From: a virus
DNA: 59,547 nt
Virus record (IMG/VR): IMGVR_UViG_3300008110_000074
Coordinates: 1 to 59,547 of that record
Reading direction: 5' to 3' (one strand)
The translations under genes and the position numbers were made by a program. Shown here piece by piece: positions 1-20,893 of this stretch. Below the pieces are notes generated by a model. The model worked only from the letters and a program-made list of their open reading frames with translations. It was not told the origin of the DNA and did no database searches. Each line of letters opens with the position of its first letter. Within the stretch, counting starts at the first letter, position 1.

Positions 1-2711
<2,711 letters not shown>

Positions 2712-2762
2712 TGTTCACTCCAGCTAAAAGCCAGAAATAAAAGCTTAAAGCGCTTAATCTGG

Positions 2763-4136
2763 TCAATAAATGTTCCACTTTGTGTTAAGGTAGGCCTCTA
2801 CGCGTTGTTGTTGATTCAACGTTAAAGCTGAATTATAAATGAGCATCTCGTAGAAATCACCTCTGTAAGTCTGCCCACCGCTTCTATTAAAAAAAGTTGT
2901 TGCTGATGAAGACAGGCTAGTGTTGTAGCTTGAGACTATAGTTGAACCATTTAACCTTAAACCCCCTCCTGAAGAAGCATTCACATAAGTAAACAACGTA
3001 TTTGAATTTAAAACACTAGATGAAACAGTGTATGTGCTGGGGTAGTCTAATTCTATTCTTCCACTACTATCAATCCACATCATTGGCCTAGAACCAGACG
3101 TGTCATAGATGCTGTGATAGCCTGTGCTGTTAGTTTTAAACACAGTAAAAATTGTAACGGGTTCAGGACCTATAGCAAAACTAGAAGGTTGAATGAAGTC
3201 ATTGCTGCCGTCGAAGCGCAAAACACTTAAATTGTTTTGTATACCTAACTTAACAAGCGGTCTATTAGCTGATGTTGCTTGACTGGCATGATTTAAATTA
3301 CCGCTTTTATCTTTCCACAAAGCGACTGCTGTGCCGTCAGCTGAAGCCAAAGTAGTTCCGGCGGTGTCTGAGAAAAGTGTTCCAGAATCAGATGCGTCAA
3401 GCCATAACTTCATACCAGGAATGTCTGGAAGTGAAATCGGAGACCCTAGATAGCGACTACTGGTTGCACTGTAGTTTTGAGCAACTTGAGCCGCTGTCAT
3501 TGCTGCGTTGTAGAAGCTTACCTCTCCTATTGATCCAGTGAAGTTATAAGAAGCGTCGTAGCGCCAACCTATTTTTATCGATTGGCCCGTGGCTAGCGAA
3601 CCAGCAGCAGTATGCGTGCTGTCCAAAACACCGTTTATATACTTAGACACAGTGCCTGAGAGCCTGGATATTACCAAGTGATACCAAGTATTTGTGGTAA
3701 TTTGAGTAACGCTGTTGTTCGCCGTGTTGCCTATCCAGGTGCGAAAGTTGTATGGCGAAGCAGCCAAGTAGTAAATGATGCCGTTGCCGTTAAGATTATC
3801 GTCCAAAGAAACGGGAAGAGAATAGGGCGCGAAGCTAGATACTTTAGCCCAACACTCTAGAGTGAAGTCGCCTGTGCCGACGTTAAACAAAGACGATGTG
3901 CCTGTAGCGGTAGCCCCAGCAGTAGCTCCAGAGTATGTAAGAATACCGCTGTTCATGTAAGAAAAAACTGGACTATTGCCTATGGTGGCGTTGAGACCGT
4001 TACCTGTTAAATCAGTCCAAGTAGTACCACTACCTGGGTAACTCTTGGTGTTACCAGCGTCTAAAGAGACAACCAAACCAGAGTCTGCAATCTCAGGTCC
4101 AGCGTAAGAGCCAAGAGCTTTGAACTCAGCACTCAT
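2763..4136 (-). CDS. Two-module LamG-like (concanavalin A-type) structural protein
   Basis: This 457-residue protein is built of two laminin-G/concanavalin A-like jelly-roll modules, roughly residues 15-235 and 240-457. Module 1 opens with the signature GLVVSLDAGNTKSYPGSGTTW followed by DLTGNG. It carries the usual LamG core (FTLECWAKV, then WYHLVISR and KYINGVLDS) and ends with the typical AAMTAAQVAQNY helix. Module 2 has the variant IPGMKLWLDASDSGTLF and ends EAYLNTKWNIY. Such modules bind sugars in many phage and bacterial surface proteins; here a receptor-binding or virion decoration role is inferred from the neighbouring fibre genes. The start overlaps the stop of the upstream LamG gene (ATGA, 4133-4136), with GGGAGG as ribosome binding site. 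Confidence 0.8.
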   Translation of the reverse strand: MSAEFKALGSYAGPEIADSGLVVSLDAGNTKSYPGSGTTWTDLTGNGLNATIGNSPVFSYMNSGILTYSGATAGATATGTSSLFNVGTGDFTLECWAKVSSFAPYSLPVSLDDNLNGNGIIYYLAASPYNFRTWIGNTANNSVTQITTNTWYHLVISRLSGTVSKYINGVLDSTHTAAGSLATGQSIKIGWRYDASYNFTGSIGEVSFYNAAMTAAQVAQNYSATSSRYLGSPISLPDIPGMKLWLDASDSGTLFSDTAGTTLASADGTAVALWKDKSGNLNHASQATSANRPLVKLGIQNNLSVLRFDGSNDFIQPSSFAIGPEPVTIFTVFKTNSTGYHSIYDTSGSRPMMWIDSSGRIELDYPSTYTVSSSVLNSNTLFTYVNASSGGGLRLNGSTIVSSYNTSLSSSATTFFNRSGGQTYRGDFYEMLIYNSALTLNQQQRVEAYLNTKWNIY

Positions 4137-5518
4137 AGCCCGAACCTCCCGCGCAGAGAGTTGAAGTTTTGCGCTATTTGGATAGGTGAAAGCGCTGCGT
4201 TATAAATTTGAACAGACGCAATGTTACCACCGAAAAAATTGTTTGCAGCGTTATGAAAAACGGCTATTCGGCAATTATAGCCCGCGCCGTTACCAAACTG
4301 TGTTGTCTGATCCCCACTTCGAGATACGCCTGAGCTTCGCTCAACTCCGTTTACGTAGTGACGAGTTATTGTTCCAGTGTCACTATTGTTCCTAACAAAA
4401 CAATAATTACGCCAGGTGCTGTCTTGAAAATCTCCATAAGTACCACTTCTAGACAAAGCAGAATAAGGCGTGCCTCCGCTATTCCAATAGACCCACATAG
4501 TTTGACCTGTGGACCCCAAGTCAGGGTCATTCATATCAAAATGCAAAGCGTAAGAAGACGTTGATCCGTTTCCTAGCGAGAGTAAGTATTGGTAAGAAGC
4601 TGTAGACGTAGCTTTAAACCAAAAATTAAAAGTGCAATTTGTCAGTGTAGTAGTAAAAGGCAACGTGGCGTAATTAGTAGTCCTATTGAATACAAAACTA
4701 CCGCCGTTACCTGTGTCAAACGTAGGGCTGTTTACAAGCGTAGCGTTATTGCCGTTTCCACTTATATCGTTCCAAGCAGTGCCACTTCCAGAATAGCTGT
4801 TAGGATTACCTGCGTCTAAGCTGACAAGTAAATTGCTGGTAATAGGCGGCGGAGAATAGAAATTATCAATACGACCACGGCTAGCGTTGTAATTTTGTAA
4901 CGCCTCTGAGGCGGTCAACGCACGACTATAGACTAAAGTTTGACCTATGTTACCAATCCAGTAGTTGTTATCGAACCTAGTTTGACCAATTGCCAAAGTG
5001 TTTGCGTGGGTTGTGGCGGTAGTGATGCTGTTCACAGCTACGCCGTTAACGTACACGACTAAAGTGGTTCCGTCGCAGGTTATAGTTAACTGGTACCAGC
5101 TGTTAACAGCAAAAGAATAATTTATTAGCGAATAACCGTTTGAGTTGTACCACACACGCATAGAGTTAGCTGCGGCTGTTGTAGTACCAACATAACAACC
5201 GTTAAAGCTAGAAGTGCTGTAAGTAGAAAACAATCCACGGTTATGGATGTTGTAAGTAGACGTGTTGTTAAACCACATGGATATTGACCATGTGTTGCTA
5301 GGGGTAAAAGAAGAGCTTAAAGTTTGAGCGCCGCTGTAGGTTAAACTTCGACCAAAGCCGTAATTGACGTAAGGGCTGCCATTCAAAGTAAAATTATTGC
5401 CTGCTCCGCTTAAGTCGGTAATCGTAGACCCAGAGCCCGAGTAGCTTTTGATGTTGCCAGGATCAAGGCAAAGCGCCAAACCACTTTGGACAATTGATGG
5501 AGAGTGACCTAGTCCCAT
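4133..5518 (-). CDS. Two-module LamG-like structural protein
   Basis: This 461-residue protein has two tandem LamG-like modules (about residues 5-220 and 228-461). Both open with a variant of GL-LDPGN-KSYSGSG-DLSG-GNN, include WSISMWFNN or CTFNFWFKA strands, and close with a module-end helix (LTASEALQNYNASRGR in module 1, LSPIQIAQNFNSLRGRFGL in module 2). The terminal LRGRFGL is identical to the end of the neighbouring one-module protein, which indicates duplication of a unit. The start has AAGGAGGG upstream. It is probably translated together with the other LamG genes as part of the fibre operon. A carbohydrate-binding receptor or baseplate accessory role is inferred. Confidence 0.8.
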   Translation of the reverse strand: MGLGHSPSIVQSGLALCLDPGNIKSYSGSGSTITDLSGAGNNFTLNGSPYVNYGFGRSLTYSGAQTLSSSFTPSNTWSISMWFNNTSTYNIHNRGLFSTYSTSSFNGCYVGTTTAAANSMRVWYNSNGYSLINYSFAVNSWYQLTITCDGTTLVVYVNGVAVNSITTATTHANTLAIGQTRFDNNYWIGNIGQTLVYSRALTASEALQNYNASRGRIDNFYSPPPITSNLLVSLDAGNPNSYSGSGTAWNDISGNGNNATLVNSPTFDTGNGGSFVFNRTTNYATLPFTTTLTNCTFNFWFKATSTASYQYLLSLGNGSTSSYALHFDMNDPDLGSTGQTMWVYWNSGGTPYSALSRSGTYGDFQDSTWRNYCFVRNNSDTGTITRHYVNGVERSSGVSRSGDQTTQFGNGAGYNCRIAVFHNAANNFFGGNIASVQIYNAALSPIQIAQNFNSLRGRFGL

Positions 5519-5530
5519 CGCACGCCCTCC

Positions 5531-15114
<9,584 letters not shown>

Positions 15115-15130
15115 CTACGCGTCCTCTATG

Positions 15131-15169
15131 AAAACAACACGGGATTTACCGTCCCGTGTTGTCTCGGGA
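15131..15169 (-). terminator. Intrinsic terminator-like hairpin ahead of the fibre operon
   Basis: An 11-bp perfect stem (15134-15144 with 15152-15162, ACAACACGGGA) has a 7-base loop. Read on the minus strand it ends in GTTGTTTTC, a short U-tract. It lies between the 102-residue gene and the first collagen fibre, so it may separate two transcripts or attenuate fibre expression. Confidence 0.55.
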
Positions 15170-15185
15170 ACAACGGCTATTTGAT

Positions 15186-15494
15186 TTACAGAATGCCTTT
15201 TTCCTTACCGTAACTTTCTAAAGCATTTTGAACTGCAGCGAGGGCTGTAGCAAAGTCTTCTCTAGAAGATACTTCCGCCCAAAGGTCTGGAATAAATATA
15301 TTCTTACGGCCTTCTGGGTACAGGTCCCACGATCCGTCTTCTTTTCTGAAGCCTGGAACTAGAAAAGCTTCAGCGGCCATAGGACGAGTTATCCCGTCGC
15401 CTTCAAAAACAAGGCGTTCAGTGACCCACTTGTCGTACACTTTGGCTTCTGTAGCGGGTATTTCAATAGGGTTAGTTGCTTCTATATCTGCCAT
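15186..15494 (-). CDS. Unknown 102-residue protein next to fibre genes
   Basis: This acidic soluble protein was not recognised. It starts MADIEATNPIEIPATEAKVYDKW with an excellent AAGGAG upstream, includes the region SWDLYPEGRKNIFIPDLW, and ends with an Ala-rich helix (FATALAAVQNALESYG). It contains no Cys and no membrane segment. Its place directly before the fibre genes would fit a fibre assembly or baseplate accessory protein, but nothing in the sequence proves this. Confidence 0.65.
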   Translation of the reverse strand: MADIEATNPIEIPATEAKVYDKWVTERLVFEGDGITRPMAAEAFLVPGFRKEDGSWDLYPEGRKNIFIPDLWAEVSSREDFATALAAVQNALESYGKEKGIL

Positions 15495-15519
15495 GGCTTT
15501 CTCCTTATAAAAAGCTTAA

Positions 15520-15687
15520 TCAAGTGTAACCCAAAGGTTGGTCTGTAGGTAGAGCAACCACAGACTCTAGTTCAAAAGAGTTTACGGTCATAGGATGAAC
15601 CCAGGCCACAAAAGTCTGAATCATCTCTTCAGGAAAATTTACTACTTCTTCAACCTTTGAAACATCGCAGCTATAATCTGATAACAT
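15520..15687 (-). CDS. Small unknown protein (55 residues)
   Basis: A short minus-strand frame begins with ATG preceded by AGAAAGGAATGAGTT, a good ribosome binding site. It runs MLSDYSCDVSKVEEVVNFPEE to PTDQPLGYT and fills what would otherwise be a 200-base gap between two genes. The composition is coding-like, with balanced charge and a central amphipathic stretch MIQTFVAWVHPM. No function is recognised. Confidence 0.6.
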   Translation of the reverse strand: MLSDYSCDVSKVEEVVNFPEEMIQTFVAWVHPMTVNSFELESVVALPTDQPLGYT

Positions 15688-15703
15688 AACTCATTCCTTT
15701 CTG

Positions 15704-18700
15704 TTAATGAGTGATATTCAAAAGCTCTAATCCCTTGGCAATAGACTTAGTTGTAGAGTCAGCTTTTGGGCTTGCTGCCGCTGCTCTAATCTTTTCAACT
15801 GCGTCTTTAACTGAGTTTGCCTTGTGCATACTAGAAGCAAAAGGAACATACCAATAGTTTTTAGCTTCTTCATCTACTCTAGCGTTGTACGTATCTACTA
15901 TACTGCTTCTTATTTTTTGAACCAGATCGGCTTTAACTGTCTGAGGCATGACAGAAACTATTCTTTCAATCATCTCAGGAGTTTTATTTTCAAAAGTGTA
16001 TTTGCCGCTCTTATCTTTAAAGCCCAAACCAGCTAAGTCGTTAAACTCGTCAAAAGTTTTTGCCTTAGCCAGGACTGGAGCATTACCAAGGTTATTTATC
16101 ATTTTATTGTCTTCGGCTACTCGGCTATCAAATTTAGCCATAGCCGTTGAAGCCGTCGGGTATTTGTTATTTAGAGCAGTTAGCAAAGTTCCTCTGTTCT
16201 GAGGGTCTAACGTACCTAGCAGAGTAGCTGCTTCAGCGGCGGTTGCTCCTCCAGTCATTACTTTGTCGTATAGAGGTGAGTGCTTAACCTGGTCTATACT
16301 GTACTTTCCGTAATGATTGTCTTTACGCAGTTGGTTAAGGACCCTTTCAGTTGGATTGTCTTCTTCAACGCTACCTGTCAAAAAGCTCATGAATCCTTTT
16401 GGAGTTATCAAGTCTGAAGGAGACTGACCTGAGCTAAAGTAGTTATAGCCAGCCAGGCCCAGCGCGCCCAAGCCGCCAGCTAGACCTAGGCTAGGCAACC
16501 AGTCTCCTCCGTAGCCTGTGACCAAGCTTATAGCGCCTAAAGCGGCTAAGCCCAATCCGCCATACATAAACACTTTTTCTGTAGTGGACATGTTTGAATA
16601 AATGTTCTTAGTCATGTCCTTGGCGTATGGAGAATCTGCTCCAACTATTTTGTCTACTTCGGAAGAAACTTTGGTAGCTACTTGAGTTTTAACTTCAGGA
16701 GTGTTTATAAGGTTAGAGACAGCTCCGACAGCCTTTTGAGAATCTGTAAAAAATTGAGGGTCTATGGGCTGGCCTGACTGGAACAGGTTAGTAGCAGCAG
16801 CTACACCAGACCAGGTAGTTATGTCTTTGACATAGCCTTCAGCTTGTTTGATCGCTTGTTTTTCTTCCGCAGTTACTGTGTCCGGAGCTGTAGACATCTT
16901 TTGTCGTATGCCCGCTAGGTTTGCGGCGGAGTCTAGTAAATGTTGTTGTTTAGGAGCTATGTCGACTTTATATGAATGGTTAAGGTAGTCAGTAACAAAA
17001 GGAAGACCGTTTTTTCTAAAATCTGCATTAGCTTCATCGTACAGTTTTGTTACTCTATCCCTTTCTGACATGTTGCTTGATTGGTCAGACCTAGACGCAA
17101 AATCGGAATATTGCTTATTAGCGTCAGCAAACCTTGAAGCCGAGTCTTTAAAACTTTTGAATCTCTCAGGAGTGCTTCCATATTGTTGAGATATGTGAGT
17201 AGAAAGAACAGCCTGATTACTTGCTATCTCTGACTTCACTTGATTTGCTTCAAGCGTGTTAGGCTGAAGGTATGAAAGCCTTTCTGACAAATTTTGAATG
17301 TTAGTTTCTGTTTGAGCTATTTCAGGCGACACGACTAGAGCGTCAGCCACTCCTACGGAAACTAATGGAGCTATATTAGAAATTCCTGGGAATTTTGTTC
17401 TCAGACTCTCAGGAGTAACCACTTCATTGCTGGAGAAACCCCTGCTCTGCTCGTCGGCTATTTGAGCGGATGCTCTTTGCTTTTCTTCTAGAGAAGGAGG
17501 AACAACTTCTGGTCCGGACAAGTAATTAGAAACAGGCTGGAAAAATGGAATAGTGCTGGCAGCTATAGTCGTTGCGCCTTGAATAAGGTTAGGTCCTTGG
17601 ATTGCTTTTTCAGCAATGAAGGGTTTATTAGCGACGTTCTGTATTGCTCTAGTTAATATGCTAGCAGGGTCTGGATGGGTCGTTCCTAAGGGAATAGGCC
17701 CTACAAAAGAAGCCCTGTCTGATTCTAGTATTCTTTGCATTTCATCTCGTACTGCGGCTCCCTCGTTTCTTACTATGGCACCAGGGTCTTTTAGAACCCC
17801 TGTAGAAGCATAAGGATTTTTAGCCCTAACTTGTTTAATAGCGTCAGCTATTTGCTTATACCCTTGTCTCATAAACATAGGTAAAGGGCCGTAGCCGCCA
17901 GACAGCTCACCCGCTTGAGCTGCTTGTTCTGGAGAAGCGCCAGCAAGGCCTGCGGCTATTTGAACAGGCGCGTTAAACAGAGGAGATAATCTGTAATTGT
18001 AATCAAATATACCTTTTGACAAATTTCCGGCTACGGCTCCAGCTGTTTGTATGGGTTTTGGGATGCCCGCTGCAATTCTGGCTAAATTTGCTGAGTTAGT
18101 AGCGCCTCCTCTTTCTAAAGCCGTTCTAGCTGAGTTAAAAGCTTCAGACCAGGAAGGAACTTGCCTAGCCGAAACTGCTTGTTGGGCTTTTGAAGCAGAA
18201 GGGCCAAACAAACGAGAAAGGAAATTTTCAGTTAAAGTATTAGCGCCTGTAGCCGCCTGTTCTGCAGCCGCTCCCAGCCTTGGAGCTAAGTACCTATACG
18301 TTGCTGGAACAGTCGCCGTAGCAGACCTTATTGCAGGCATAATCGGCCTTAAAAATGGAAAAGCCATAGCAGCAACGTTAGGGGCTAAGCGAGCATAGTT
18401 GCCTAAATACGAATTATTTTCATTAACCCCTCCAGATAAAACATCAAGAGCCTGTCTGGCTATTTCAAGTTTTTTTTGGCTATCTCCTGTTCTTAAAAAT
18501 TTTTCTCTGCCTAAAATATCGTTTTCGTCTATTTGCTTTGATAACTCGTAGATAGATTTAAAATGGTTTCTTGCGGCTTCTTGCTGCTCAGGTGTTCCGA
18601 CTTTTCCAGAAGCAAGCTCAAATAAGTGCCCTGCGTTTCTATCGTATTTTAAATTATCTGCGTAAAACTTTTCTAAAGCAGGCCCTTCCAGCTCTCGACC

Positions 18701-19738
18701 TTCTGCGTCTGTTGGCAAAGCCTTTCCAGTTAAGTTGGCAGTTCTAGCCCAGTCTTTCTCTATCTGTTCGTTTGTGAATGGTTTAAAATTGTATTGGTTT
18801 ACAAGATAAGGACTGCGCATATCCTCGGGTAAAACTGGAACAGCTTTGCTAATCAAGTCTAGTCTTTCAAGATTTTGAGGAGATAGCTGTGCCGCTCTAG
18901 AACTAAATTCAGGGAAGATAGCTTTTCTAACGTCTGGCTTGCCTAAAGCGCCATAACGCCAATCGACATTAGTTTCAGGTTGAGGTTTACCAGAAAAAAT
19001 ACTTCTATCAAACCAAGAAGGGTCTATGCTCTGCATCTGCCTTTTTTGAACGCTTCCTGGAATAGCCGGCTGTAAAACTTTTAGTTTTGGACCAATCCCA
19101 AAAAATCTTCTGCCTCGGTCTAAGGCTTCTTCAGGCAACTTTATGTCCGTAGCGCCTTGAGCTTTTAGCTGTAAGTTTCTTGTTTCTTTATCCCTAGCCA
19201 ACTGCTCTTCTTGAAGCTTTTTAAAAGCAGCGTCTTCTTTTGCAATTCTAGTTTCTACATGCGGCTCAGTTAAACTTTTAGGAATAACTTCTCCAGCGCT
19301 CTTACTAATATAAGAAGCTATAGCTTCTAACTTATTTAAAGAACCAGTTTTTTTAATTCTGTTAAAGCTGCTGACTAAGTTGTCTTCAGCCTTTTTAGTT
19401 GAAATGATCTTGGCTATGGCGTTAGCGCCATAACCCTGAGGTTGTACTATAGGACCAACAGCCGGGGCTACTGGAACAGCCGGTTGACCTGTGGCTGGGC
19501 CAGCTGCTCCTCCGGTGGCGCTTACATTAGGTTTAGGCAGAGCTTTGTTGTTGAAGTTAGTTAGAGCTTCTTTGACTATGGAATCGATAAGGTAGTTATC
19601 TACAAACTCATAAGCTCGCTTTTCTTTTTTCTTTTCAGGAAGGCTTTTTATGTCCTTAGTGTGCTTAGCCCACCTTTTAGCCATTTCTGGATGGTTAGCA
19701 AACATCCACCTTTGTTGAGCTTTGGACTGAAAAGGCAT
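15704..19738 (-). CDS. Large putative virion-internal protein with hydrophobic segment
   Basis: This 1344-residue protein begins with PFQSKAQQRWMFANHPEMAKRWAKHT. That short SKAQQRWMFA-type motif recurs at the start of many phage proteins of unknown role. Most of the chain is helical, Ala/Gln/Ser-rich and soluble, with hydrophobic stretches near residues 455-490 and a strong one at about 1049-1100 (YGGLGLAALGAISLV to LGLAGGLGALGLAGYNYF) that could span a membrane twice. Length, composition and position between fibre and portal genes suggest an ejected internal virion protein or tape-measure-like protein. No lysozyme or transglycosylase motif was seen, so the call is tentative. Confidence 0.7.
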   Translation of the reverse strand: MPFQSKAQQRWMFANHPEMAKRWAKHTKDIKSLPEKKKEKRAYEFVDNYLIDSIVKEALTNFNNKALPKPNVSATGGAAGPATGQPAVPVAPAVGPIVQPQGYGANAIAKIISTKKAEDNLVSSFNRIKKTGSLNKLEAIASYISKSAGEVIPKSLTEPHVETRIAKEDAAFKKLQEEQLARDKETRNLQLKAQGATDIKLPEEALDRGRRFFGIGPKLKVLQPAIPGSVQKRQMQSIDPSWFDRSIFSGKPQPETNVDWRYGALGKPDVRKAIFPEFSSRAAQLSPQNLERLDLISKAVPVLPEDMRSPYLVNQYNFKPFTNEQIEKDWARTANLTGKALPTDAEGRELEGPALEKFYADNLKYDRNAGHLFELASGKVGTPEQQEAARNHFKSIYELSKQIDENDILGREKFLRTGDSQKKLEIARQALDVLSGGVNENNSYLGNYARLAPNVAAMAFPFLRPIMPAIRSATATVPATYRYLAPRLGAAAEQAATGANTLTENFLSRLFGPSASKAQQAVSARQVPSWSEAFNSARTALERGGATNSANLARIAAGIPKPIQTAGAVAGNLSKGIFDYNYRLSPLFNAPVQIAAGLAGASPEQAAQAGELSGGYGPLPMFMRQGYKQIADAIKQVRAKNPYASTGVLKDPGAIVRNEGAAVRDEMQRILESDRASFVGPIPLGTTHPDPASILTRAIQNVANKPFIAEKAIQGPNLIQGATTIAASTIPFFQPVSNYLSGPEVVPPSLEEKQRASAQIADEQSRGFSSNEVVTPESLRTKFPGISNIAPLVSVGVADALVVSPEIAQTETNIQNLSERLSYLQPNTLEANQVKSEIASNQAVLSTHISQQYGSTPERFKSFKDSASRFADANKQYSDFASRSDQSSNMSERDRVTKLYDEANADFRKNGLPFVTDYLNHSYKVDIAPKQQHLLDSAANLAGIRQKMSTAPDTVTAEEKQAIKQAEGYVKDITTWSGVAAATNLFQSGQPIDPQFFTDSQKAVGAVSNLINTPEVKTQVATKVSSEVDKIVGADSPYAKDMTKNIYSNMSTTEKVFMYGGLGLAALGAISLVTGYGGDWLPSLGLAGGLGALGLAGYNYFSSGQSPSDLITPKGFMSFLTGSVEEDNPTERVLNQLRKDNHYGKYSIDQVKHSPLYDKVMTGGATAAEAATLLGTLDPQNRGTLLTALNNKYPTASTAMAKFDSRVAEDNKMINNLGNAPVLAKAKTFDEFNDLAGLGFKDKSGKYTFENKTPEMIERIVSVMPQTVKADLVQKIRSSIVDTYNARVDEEAKNYWYVPFASSMHKANSVKDAVEKIRAAAASPKADSTTKSIAKGLELLNITH

Positions 19739-19741
19739 GGC

Positions 19742-20086
19742 TTAATCCTGCTTAGCTGATGTTTTTTTAGCATTTTCTCTCAGCTTGTTGAAATAATCAA
19801 TAGTATCATCGATATCTGAGTTAACTGTTTGCCAGTTCCATAGATGGCCAAAAACAAAATGGCAGTTCCTTCCAGGATATCGGCAAAGGGCAATTAGATT
19901 ACTTTCGTCAAGCTCCATGTCAGGATGTTCGTGAAAAGGGCGCTTGTGGTGTGCGACAAGCTTTTTGTCTATGCCGCACACCGCGCAAGTCTTACCGTAA
20001 AGAAACTTTTTGCTGAGAGCCTGCCACTTGCCACTTCTAGGTTTCCCTAGAGTAAAGAAAGAAACTAGCTTAGCTATAAACTGCAT
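19742..20086 (-). CDS. HNH endonuclease
   Basis: This 114-residue protein has a classic HNH layout: CAVC at about residue 36, LVAHHKRPFHEHP for the first histidines, then DESNLIALCRYPGRNCH and a final HLW. The paired cysteines would bind structural zinc and the HH-N-H residues would hold the catalytic metal. It lies 3 bp from the large structural gene and close to head-type genes. Small HNH proteins near packaging genes often help terminase cut DNA, but a free-standing homing-type nuclease is also possible. The ribosome binding site is weak (GAATAAGTAGCT). Confidence 0.8.
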   Translation of the reverse strand: MQFIAKLVSFFTLGKPRSGKWQALSKKFLYGKTCAVCGIDKKLVAHHKRPFHEHPDMELDESNLIALCRYPGRNCHFVFGHLWNWQTVNSDIDDTIDYFNKLRENAKKTSAKQD

Positions 20087-20106
20087 AGCTACTTATTCCA
20101 AAACAA

Positions 20107-20391
20107 CTACCTGGTCAAAGACACAACCATCTCAAGGTCGTACTCTATTTCATACTCAGCAAATATCTTCATGTTTACCTTTATGGCCTTGTCTGACCTG
20201 CTAGGTAAAACATCGACGTAGAGGAAATCAGTTTCTTCAAGGGCAGCTCTTATGGCCTTCTTTACTAAATGAAAAGCTTTCTTGTAGCTAAGCTTGTTAA
20301 ATCCTGGAAGACACATGGCAGAGTTAACCCTGTCCATGATCACGTTAAAAGCCTTCTGGACTATCAACCCTTGATCTGAATTAACTTCCAT
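20107..20391 (-). CDS. Unknown 94-residue protein
   Basis: The start is taken at MEVNSDQGLIVQKAFNVIMDR. The frame is open further upstream, but that part is a hydrophobic artefact (MLIRVLLIKIRPVLLR) overlapping the previous gene. The chosen ATG gives a 7-bp intergenic gap. A helical N-terminal half (KAFHLVKKAIRAALEETD) is followed by a predicted beta pair (KVNMKIFAEYEIEYDLEMVVSL). It was not recognised. Location between the HNH nuclease and another small gene suggests a virion morphogenesis role at most. Confidence 0.6.
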   Translation of the reverse strand: MEVNSDQGLIVQKAFNVIMDRVNSAMCLPGFNKLSYKKAFHLVKKAIRAALEETDFLYVDVLPSRSDKAIKVNMKIFAEYEIEYDLEMVVSLTR

Positions 20392-20398
20392 GGCTGCT

Positions 20399-20788
20399 TT
20401 ACCCCGTGATTGGAATAGAAGTATCCACCTGTCTAAAAACAATAGGACCTCCTTGTCTAGAAGGAGCATTAATCTCAATAGAACTGGTCTTATCTTTATT
20501 AACAGTACTCTGATCAACAAACACTACCCTCGTATAATCAGCGAACTGCAAAGCCAAGCCCTTGTCCAAATAAGTAAAAGTAGCTGGAGGGTTTTCCAAA
20601 AGCTTACTTTTTATAAAATGGACAAAAGCCTCTACCTCCTGTTTTAGCTTCTTACTGGTCGGAGTTTCTTTTTTATCTTCCTTTGACTCCAAGTACTTTT
20701 TCAGCATCAAGTCAAAAAAATCAGGGTCTTCGTTCGTATACACTTTGAAGCCGGCGTTCTTGTATGCTTCAAGTTCTTTCTTTTCCAC
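20399..20788 (-). CDS. Unknown 129-residue protein
   Basis: The gene starts with GTG behind AAGGTGGGTT. The N-terminal half is charged and helical (MEKKELEAYKNAGFK, then KKYLESKEDKKE). The C-terminal half is beta-rich (ATFTYLDKGLALQFADYTRVVFVDQ and IVFRQVDTSIPITG). No catalytic motif or zinc site is visible. It is co-directional and nearly contiguous with the 94-residue gene, so the two probably form a unit. Function unknown. Confidence 0.65.
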   Translation of the reverse strand: MEKKELEAYKNAGFKVYTNEDPDFFDLMLKKYLESKEDKKETPTSKKLKQEVEAFVHFIKSKLLENPPATFTYLDKGLALQFADYTRVVFVDQSTVNKDKTSSIEINAPSRQGGPIVFRQVDTSIPITG

Positions 20789-20893
20789 AACCCACCTTAC
20801 TTTCTTTTCTAGTGTCTATACGCACTGACCCTGCGCGGTACCTCTTCAGTATATACGCGAACGACCAAATGTCTAAGAGAATGATTTTTGCTT
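20789..20893 (-). other. Intergenic gap with direct GCGTATA repeats
   Basis: This 105-bp gap between the first glycosyltransferase and the 129-residue gene has two copies of GCGTATA about 31 bp apart, each followed by a short A/C-rich run, and a TATACT that could be a -10 box. No strong -35 or hairpin is evident. It may hold the start of the leftward structural transcript, but evidence is thin. Confidence 0.25.
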
